Below the pieces are notes generated by a model that worked only from the letters and a program-made list of their open reading frames with translations, did not search any database and had not been told where the DNA came from. A DNA stretch of 28,001 nt, taken from assembly GCF_013179805.1 (NCBI RefSeq), contig NZ_SRRZ01000101.1, positions 1 through 28,001 of the forward strand. The letters are read 5' to 3'. This document shows, in pieces, positions 23,860-28,001 of this stretch (positions are counted from its first letter, which is position 1; each line of letters starts with the position of its first letter). A program made the translations under genes and the position numbers. The DNA comes from Microcoleus asticus IPMA8. Lineage in GTDB: Bacteria > Cyanobacteriota > Cyanobacteriia > Cyanobacteriales > Microcoleaceae.

Positions 23860-24396
23860 ATGTTAATAGAGGTGAACGTCGAAGACTGTTACGGGCTCGC
23901 CCAGCAGTCAGCCGACGCTTCCAGCCTCCCTGAGATTGCAGCCAGCGGGGAGATTTCAGGCGAAACCTGGGAAAATTGGTTTAGCGTTTGGCTGGAAAAC
24001 CAGGCGGCGGATGTGCCAGTTGCCCCGGGCTACGAAGTCAGTCTGCGTTTAACCGCCGATACGGAGATGCAATGCCTCAACCTCCAGTACCGCCAGCTCG
24101 ATCGATCGACCGATGTACTAGCTTTCGCAGCTTTAGAGGTAGACTGTCCTCAACTAGAGGAAATGCAGTCATCTGAACCTTTATACTTGGGTGATATCGT
24201 CATCTCGATCGATACAGCTAACCGACAAGCCCAGCAGCAAGGACATCCGCTGAAAACCGAACTAGCTTGGCTCGCAACCCACGGTTTTTTACATCTTTTG
24301 GGCTGGGATCACCCGGATGAAGAAAGTCTGACTCAAATGCTCGATCGACAAGAAACATTGCTGCGGGCGATCGGTCTTGCGATCCAAACAGGATAA
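23860..24396 (+). CDS. ybeY: Endoribonuclease YbeY (rRNA maturation factor)
   Basis: Metal-dependent endoribonuclease for 16S rRNA 3'-end maturation and ribosome quality control. 178 residues, slightly long because of an N-terminal extension with an acidic insertion. Conserved LNLQYRQLDRSTDVLAF (73-89), LGDIVIS (110-116) and the zinc motif HGFLHLLGWDH with H141, H145 and H151 are all present, so it should be active. AGGAG precedes ATG 23860 by about 9 bases. It heads the ybeY-dgkA-trpG order, also found in Synechocystis (slr0053-slr0055). Confidence 0.95.
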   Translation: MLIEVNVEDCYGLAQQSADASSLPEIAASGEISGETWENWFSVWLENQAADVPVAPGYEVSLRLTADTEMQCLNLQYRQLDRSTDVLAFAALEVDCPQLEEMQSSEPLYLGDIVISIDTANRQAQQQGHPLKTELAWLATHGFLHLLGWDHPDEESLTQMLDRQETLLRAIGLAIQTG

Positions 24397-24557
24397 CTGA
24401 AGTTGATGGTTACTTAACAAATCATGTCAAGCCCAACATAACTTTCTGAAATTAAACCAGAACTTTAGTAAAAACTTAGAAAAGTTACCTAGACTTGATG
24501 AAGTTAATTTGAAAAGTTTAGCTTTCATTCATCTCTGTAAATTAAAGTTGGTTCTTT

Positions 24558-25070
24558 ATGACACTAGATAGACCCTCAATTTCATCACAAATCGCACAGT
24601 TTCTGCCCATGCCTCAAGACTCTTCTAGCCAGACAGTCCACGAGTCTAAAAAAGCCTTGAAATACAACCGAGAGCTGTCCTGGAAAATCGCATCTAGCTT
24701 AGCTACGAGTTTTAGATACGCTTGGGGGGGTCTGAGTTATGCTTTTGAAACTCAGCGCAATTTTCGGATTCACACAATTATAGGAACATTGGCGATCGGA
24801 CTCGGGCTATTTTTACAACTGAAACCTGTAGAAATATCTGTGATCGGCGTCACCATTGGCATAGTTTTAGCCATGGAACTTTTGAATACGGCGATCGAAT
24901 CGGTGGTAGACTTGACAGTCGGGCAATCTTACCACGAACTAGCCAAAATTGCCAAAGACTGCGGTGCCGGAGCGGTTCTGGTATCGGCAATGGCTGCGAT
25001 CATAGTCGGTGCTGCACTTCTGCTTCCTCCTTTGTGGGCAGTCGTTCAAATTGCGATCGCCCGTCAGTAA
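24558..25070 (+). CDS. dgkA: Diacylglycerol kinase family protein (DgkA/undecaprenol kinase type)
   Basis: Small integral membrane kinase that phosphorylates diacylglycerol or undecaprenol, feeding phospholipid or cell-wall lipid-carrier recycling. 170 residues: a soluble N-terminal extension (1-55), then FETQRNFRIHTIIG, three transmembrane helices (about 72-86, 92-116 and 136-158), and the catalytic stretch AMELLNTAIESVVDL (105-119) with E107 and E114, plus AKDCGAGAVL. The family's fold is complete. The extension is longer than in E. coli DgkA (about 122 residues) and typical for cyanobacteria. Lies 161 bases after ybeY. Confidence 0.92.
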   Translation: MTLDRPSISSQIAQFLPMPQDSSSQTVHESKKALKYNRELSWKIASSLATSFRYAWGGLSYAFETQRNFRIHTIIGTLAIGLGLFLQLKPVEISVIGVTIGIVLAMELLNTAIESVVDLTVGQSYHELAKIAKDCGAGAVLVSAMAAIIVGAALLLPPLWAVVQIAIARQ

Positions 25071-25204
25071 CTTATTAGACCCAGAAAATTTTAGGTTTTA
25101 GATGACCAATTTGAGATTTTTAGTTTTATTCGTCTATATTGCAGCTATTCTTATCTTCGGCATCTATCTAAAATCTTGAAACCCTTGCTTTCAGGCAGCG
25201 AGTC

Positions 25205-25239
25205 AATCTAAAATCTAAAATCTAAAACCTAAAATCTAA
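25205..25239. repeat. AATCTAA heptamer, five copies, before trpG
   Basis: Four AATCTAA units and one AACCTAA in tandem, ending 9 bases before the trpG start codon. Degenerate relatives (TTTTAGGTTTTAGAT, ATCTAAAATC) lie 60-120 bases further upstream. Confidence 0.85.
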
Positions 25240-25247
25240 CTTAACCC

Positions 25248-25835
25248 GTGATTATAGTCATCGATAACTACGACAGTTTTACATACAATTTGGTACAGTA
25301 TCTAGGAGAACTGGGTGCTGAGTTGCCGGTAGCAAGCGAAGTGCAAGTCTACCGCAACGACCAAATTTCATTAGCACAAATTCGCCGATTGCAGCCGGCA
25401 GCAGTGGTGATTTCTCCAGGCCCGGGGCGGCCGGAAGATGCGGGAATTTCTCTGGAATTAATCAAAGAATTAGGCCCGACTCTACCAATTTTAGGCGTGT
25501 GCCTCGGACATCAAAGTATCGGTCAAGTATTCGGGGGTAAAATTGTTTCTGCACCCGTGTTGATGCACGGCAAAACTTCTCAGGTAGAACACGCAGGCAC
25601 CGGAGTTTTTCAGGGCGTGGAATCGCCGATGATTGCAACTCGCTATCACAGTTTAGTAATTGAAAAGCAGACTTGTCCAGAAGTTTTGGAAATTACCGCT
25701 TGGGTTGAAGACGGAACTATTATGGGCGTGCGGCATCGGGAACATCCGCACATTGAAGGTGTACAGTTTCACCCGGAAAGTATTTTGACGACTTCTGGAA
25801 AGCAATTATTGCGAAATTTTTTGGAACGGCTTTAG
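25248..25835 (+). CDS. trpG: Anthranilate synthase component II / aminodeoxychorismate synthase glutaminase
   Basis: Class I glutamine amidotransferase that gives ammonia to TrpE for anthranilate and, in many bacteria, to PabB for 4-amino-4-deoxychorismate (folate). 195 residues with MIIVIDNYDSFTYNLVQYLG at the start, ISPGPGRPEDAG (55-66), the nucleophile Cys85 in GVCLGHQS, and His175/Glu177 in QFHPES, so the triad is complete. The start is GTG 25248; it follows the heptamer repeat directly and no Shine-Dalgarno is visible. trpE lies 16 kb away on the other strand; with ybeY and dgkA upstream this is the conserved cyanobacterial trpG location. Confidence 0.94.
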   Translation: MIIVIDNYDSFTYNLVQYLGELGAELPVASEVQVYRNDQISLAQIRRLQPAAVVISPGPGRPEDAGISLELIKELGPTLPILGVCLGHQSIGQVFGGKIVSAPVLMHGKTSQVEHAGTGVFQGVESPMIATRYHSLVIEKQTCPEVLEITAWVEDGTIMGVRHREHPHIEGVQFHPESILTTSGKQLLRNFLERL

Positions 25836-26156
25836 TTGGGTTTTGAATTTTGAGTTTTTGTCTGCATCTTTCGGGTGCGAAATCCACACCTGACTGTTCA
25901 AATTATCTAAATCTTTAGGGTGGCACTGCGAACTTTACGGTAAAACTAGGGTGCAGATTTTCGCATCTCAACCGCCCACAAAAGGATACAAGCCCCAAAA
26001 ATGGTCGTGGTGAACCCCAAATTTTAGACGAAAGTTCCATATCCCAGATTCATCTGTGGAGTAAATCTAAAATCTAAAATCTAAAATCTAAAATCGATTG
26101 ACTGTGTTTTGTGGTATAACAACAAACGACCAACACCCGACAACCCCAACCACAAG
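25836..26156. other. Intergenic region with heptamer repeat and an imperfect inverted repeat
   Basis: 321 bases without a gene. GGTGCGAAATCCACACC (about 25874-25890) and GGTGCAGATTTTCGCATC (about 25950-25967) form an imperfect inverted repeat around 60 bases and could be another small palindromic element. The AATCTAA heptamer array follows at 26062-26095. Confidence 0.5.
26062..26095. repeat. TAAAATC heptamer, about five copies, before the MBL-fold gene
   Basis: TAAATC followed by four TAAAATC units (26062-26095). Same unit, in another phase, as AATCTAA at 25205-25239 and 11674-11697. Ends about 60 bases before the start of the next gene. Confidence 0.85.
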
Positions 26157-26939
26157 ATGAAACGGCGACAATTAATACGTTACGCACAGACGGGTTTGCT
26201 AGCAGCTTTAGCAACTGGTTTACCATCTGGATGGGAAAGCTATCAAGCTCAAACTGCTGATTCTTTGTCGGTTCAGTGGTTGGGGCACACTTGCTTCTTG
26301 TTCGCCGGAGGCGGTGCGAGGGTGCTGGTGAATCCTTTTCGCCCCCTAGGCTGTACCGCAGGCTATCGCTCTCCTAAAGTGCCAACAGATTTGATTCTGA
26401 TTAGCAGCCGGTTGCTTGATGAAGGGGCGATCGACGGATTTGCGGGCAATCCCGGCCTTTTGTACGAGCCTGGGGCTTACAGGTCTAACGGGCTGCGGAT
26501 TCAAGGGATTCGGACGGAAAAAGACCGTGAGGGAGGAAGGCGATTTGGGGTCAATGTGGCTTGGCTGTGGCAGCAAGCGGGCGTTAAGATTTTACACTTG
26601 GGCGGAGTTGCTGGCCCGATCGGCATTGAAGAACAAATCTTGATCGGGCGGCCCGATGTAGTGCTGATTCCCGTGGGCGGCGGGCCCAAAGCTTACACTC
26701 CGGCGGAAGCGAAGCAAACTTTGCAACTTCTCAAACCGAAGATGGTGATTCCGACACATTTCAAAACCCAAGCCGCCGATGCTGCTGCGTGCGATTTAGT
26801 GCCGCTAGATGAATTCTTGGCGCTGATGGATGGTACGCCGGTGCGCCGATTGAATAATGACACGATTTCGATCAAATCTGCTGACTTACCCCAAACTGGT
26901 TCGGTGATTGAGGTTTTGAGTTACAGATTTAGCGGTTGA
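26157..26939 (+). CDS. Exported MBL-fold protein without the HxHxDH motif
   Basis: 260 residues from ATG 26157. The N-terminus MKRRQLIRYAQTGLLAALAT (1-20) looks like a Tat signal: twin arginine R3-R4, then a hydrophobic stretch. The body is a metallo-beta-lactamase fold of the UlaG-like type: VQWLGHTCFLF (39-49, H44), VLVNPF, LHLGG (146-150, H147) and PTHFKT (199-204, H201). The position where HxHxDH metal ligands are expected (after DLILIS) reads SSRLLDEG (83-90), so three of the usual ligands are missing. I recall related cyanobacterial proteins with the same change, suggesting a non-catalytic or altered function. The frame is open back to a TTG at 26109, but the twin-arginine start fits best. 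Confidence 0.8.
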   Translation: MKRRQLIRYAQTGLLAALATGLPSGWESYQAQTADSLSVQWLGHTCFLFAGGGARVLVNPFRPLGCTAGYRSPKVPTDLILISSRLLDEGAIDGFAGNPGLLYEPGAYRSNGLRIQGIRTEKDREGGRRFGVNVAWLWQQAGVKILHLGGVAGPIGIEEQILIGRPDVVLIPVGGGPKAYTPAEAKQTLQLLKPKMVIPTHFKTQAADAAACDLVPLDEFLALMDGTPVRRLNNDTISIKSADLPQTGSVIEVLSYRFSG

Positions 26940-27104
26940 TGCCCGATTGCTCAGCTTGCGTTATAGTAAGGAAGTTTTGTTCGATCGGGGATGCAAGAGA
27001 AATTTCTCTCTATCTTAGCCTCTGGCAACCTTGCCTTTTGTCGAGATTTGGCTAACATAACAATTCATGTTCACTGTTTTATCTCCTAAGGAAATGCAAG
27101 CGCA

Positions 27105-27803
27105 ATGAAAAATCAAAATTTACCTAGCTGGATGAAACAACTGACAGGTTTCGCAGGAATAATCGGCGCTAGCGCGTTGATTGGTTTCCCGGCTTGGGCT
27201 CACATCACCTCCAGCACCAATGTTGCTAATGCAACTCAAACTCCACAAGTTGCAGGAAATGTAAAAACCACTGCTTCACCGGCACCAACTGGCGTTTCAC
27301 AGACACCAACTGGCACTTCACCGGCGGCACCAACTGGCGCTTCGCCGGCACCAACTGGCGCTTCGCCGGCACCAACTGCCGCTACTAAGGATATCGTTGC
27401 TATTGCATCTGGCGACGCTCAATTCAAGACACTGACGAAGGCTTTAGGAGCAGCAGGTTTGGTTACAACTTTACAAGGAAAAGGCCCTTTCACTGTTTTT
27501 GCTCCGACTGACGCGGCATTTGCTGCTTTGCCAAAAGCAACTGTGGATGATTTGCTCAAACCGGCCAACAAAGCCAAACTTACTAAGATTTTAACTTACC
27601 ACGTTGTTCCTGGTTCGGTTTTATCTACTAGCCTCAAATCCGGCGATGTTAAAAGTGTCGAAGGCAGTTCGCTCAACGTAGCAGTTAGCGCAGGCAAAGT
27701 TACTGTCGGCGGCGCTAATGTTGTGAAAGCTGATATCAAAGCTAGCAACGGCGTTATTCACGTAATTGACAAGGTATTGATGCCGCCTGCTCCAACAAGG
27801 TAG
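27105..27803 (+). CDS. Secreted fasciclin (FAS1) domain protein
   Basis: 232 residues. A Sec signal peptide (1-32, cleavage after FPAWA) leads to a low-complexity linker (about 38-93) with tandem SPAPTGA/TGTSPAAPTGA repeats encoded by near-identical 21-base DNA units (ACTGGCGCTTCGCCGGCACCA). The single FAS1 domain (about 94-230) has the H1 motif GPFTVFAPTDAAFAALP (142-158) and the H2 motif NGVIHVIDKVLMP near the end, with YHVVPG between. FAS1 proteins act in adhesion or at the cell surface. AAGGA lies 12 bases before ATG 27105. It has its own terminator at 27856. Confidence 0.93.
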   Translation: MKNQNLPSWMKQLTGFAGIIGASALIGFPAWAHITSSTNVANATQTPQVAGNVKTTASPAPTGVSQTPTGTSPAAPTGASPAPTGASPAPTAATKDIVAIASGDAQFKTLTKALGAAGLVTTLQGKGPFTVFAPTDAAFAALPKATVDDLLKPANKAKLTKILTYHVVPGSVLSTSLKSGDVKSVEGSSLNVAVSAGKVTVGGANVVKADIKASNGVIHVIDKVLMPPAPTR

Positions 27804-27855
27804 GACTAGCGTTTTTTCCATCAATTGATGTCAGATTCGGTTAAATGAAAGCGAA

Positions 27856-27889
27856 ATAAGGACACAACAATGTTGTGTCCTTATTTTTA
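27856..27889 (+). terminator. Intrinsic terminator of the fasciclin gene
   Basis: ATAAGGACACAACA (27856-27869) pairs perfectly with TGTTGTGTCCTTAT (27871-27884), followed by TTTTTA. A 14-bp arm with the loop at the dyad and a T run; about 53 bases after the stop codon. Confidence 0.9.
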
Positions 27890-28001
27890 TGGCAGGCTAT
27901 TCAGAATTAATATATAGCAATTCCATTTGAGATGTAAATATGTATTTCGATGGTAAAATAGAAAAGTTTGATAATAAATGAAAGGGAAGAAAGCAAATGG
28001 A

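Noticed and set aside
27094..27108. Four-codon open frame ATG CAA GCG CAA TGA overlapping the fasciclin start
   Set aside because: The AAGGA is only one base upstream of its ATG, too close for initiation, and fits the fasciclin ATG better.
27978..28001. Possible start of a next gene (ATG 27997 after AAGGGAAGA)
   Set aside because: Only one codon is inside the window, so it cannot be supported.
1..28001. CRISPR arrays, tRNA and rRNA genes, intact transposases
   Set aside because: No spaced repeat array, tRNA T-loop or acceptor pattern, rRNA segment or transposase-like protein was seen on either strand; the tandem repeats present are short heptamers without spacers.

Overview
The window is a piece of a cyanobacterial chromosome, most likely from a filamentous, non-picocyanobacterial lineage of the Microcoleus/Oscillatoria kind. 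It carries Calvin-cycle and thylakoid genes (prk, petH with an N-terminal CpcD-like domain, psaD), several cyanobacteria-restricted DUF families (DUF2973, DUF2605, DUF3285, DUF1350, DUF4058), many GCGATCGC/CGATCG motifs (HIP1-like), and gene neighbourhoods typical of the phylum (psaD near trpE; ybeY-dgkA-trpG). The genus is an inference from the style of the repeats and gene order, not a proven assignment.

Layout. 1-4630: prk (-) and petH (+) diverge across a 678-bp leader region rich in hairpins, followed by homoserine dehydrogenase (hom). 4631-5070: a mosaic of GGGGCGGGTTT...AAACCCGCCC palindromic repeats, one copy split by a 114-bp MITE with 8-bp target duplications. 5071-7481: a lipase-like alpha/beta hydrolase, a small unknown gene and a PhzF-type protein. 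7557-10704: trpE, a GNAT acetyltransferase and psaD, all on the minus strand, with an 11.5-copy heptamer repeat directly before trpE and a palindromic repeat inserted in frame inside trpE. 11003-11503: a small double peptidoglycan-binding-domain protein. 11504-12731: no intact gene, but a decayed histidine-kinase ATPase domain broken by stops, a frameshift and a ~100-bp insertion. 12732-14720: an intact DICT-GAF-histidine kinase, with a candidate structured RNA just upstream. 15284-16083: the DUF2605/DUF2973 pair. 16492-18321: thrS. 18465-21144: an AT-richer AIPR-family (abortive infection) protein followed by a DUF4058 protein. 21141-23000: DUF1350 hydrolase-like protein and an unknown gene. 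23126-23157: a perfect 32-bp palindrome. 23434-25835: DUF3285, ybeY, dgkA, trpG. 26157-27803: a Tat-type exported MBL-fold protein lacking the usual HxHxDH metal motif, and a secreted fasciclin-domain protein with a strong terminator.

Functional links. prk and petH connect NADPH production (FNR) with its use in the Calvin cycle; psaD is the ferredoxin-docking subunit of photosystem I upstream of FNR. TrpE and TrpG are the two subunits of anthranilate synthase but lie about 16 kb apart. The most accessory-looking parts are the AIPR/DUF4058 segment, the repeat/MITE block at 4.6-5.1 kb, the kinase pseudogene at 12.1-12.7 kb and the structured element at 14.85-15.02 kb. I see no tRNA, rRNA, CRISPR array or intact transposase gene. 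I did not find a clearly new multi-gene system; the best novelty candidates are the structured RNA and the AIPR protein with a Q-x-Y variant nuclease motif.
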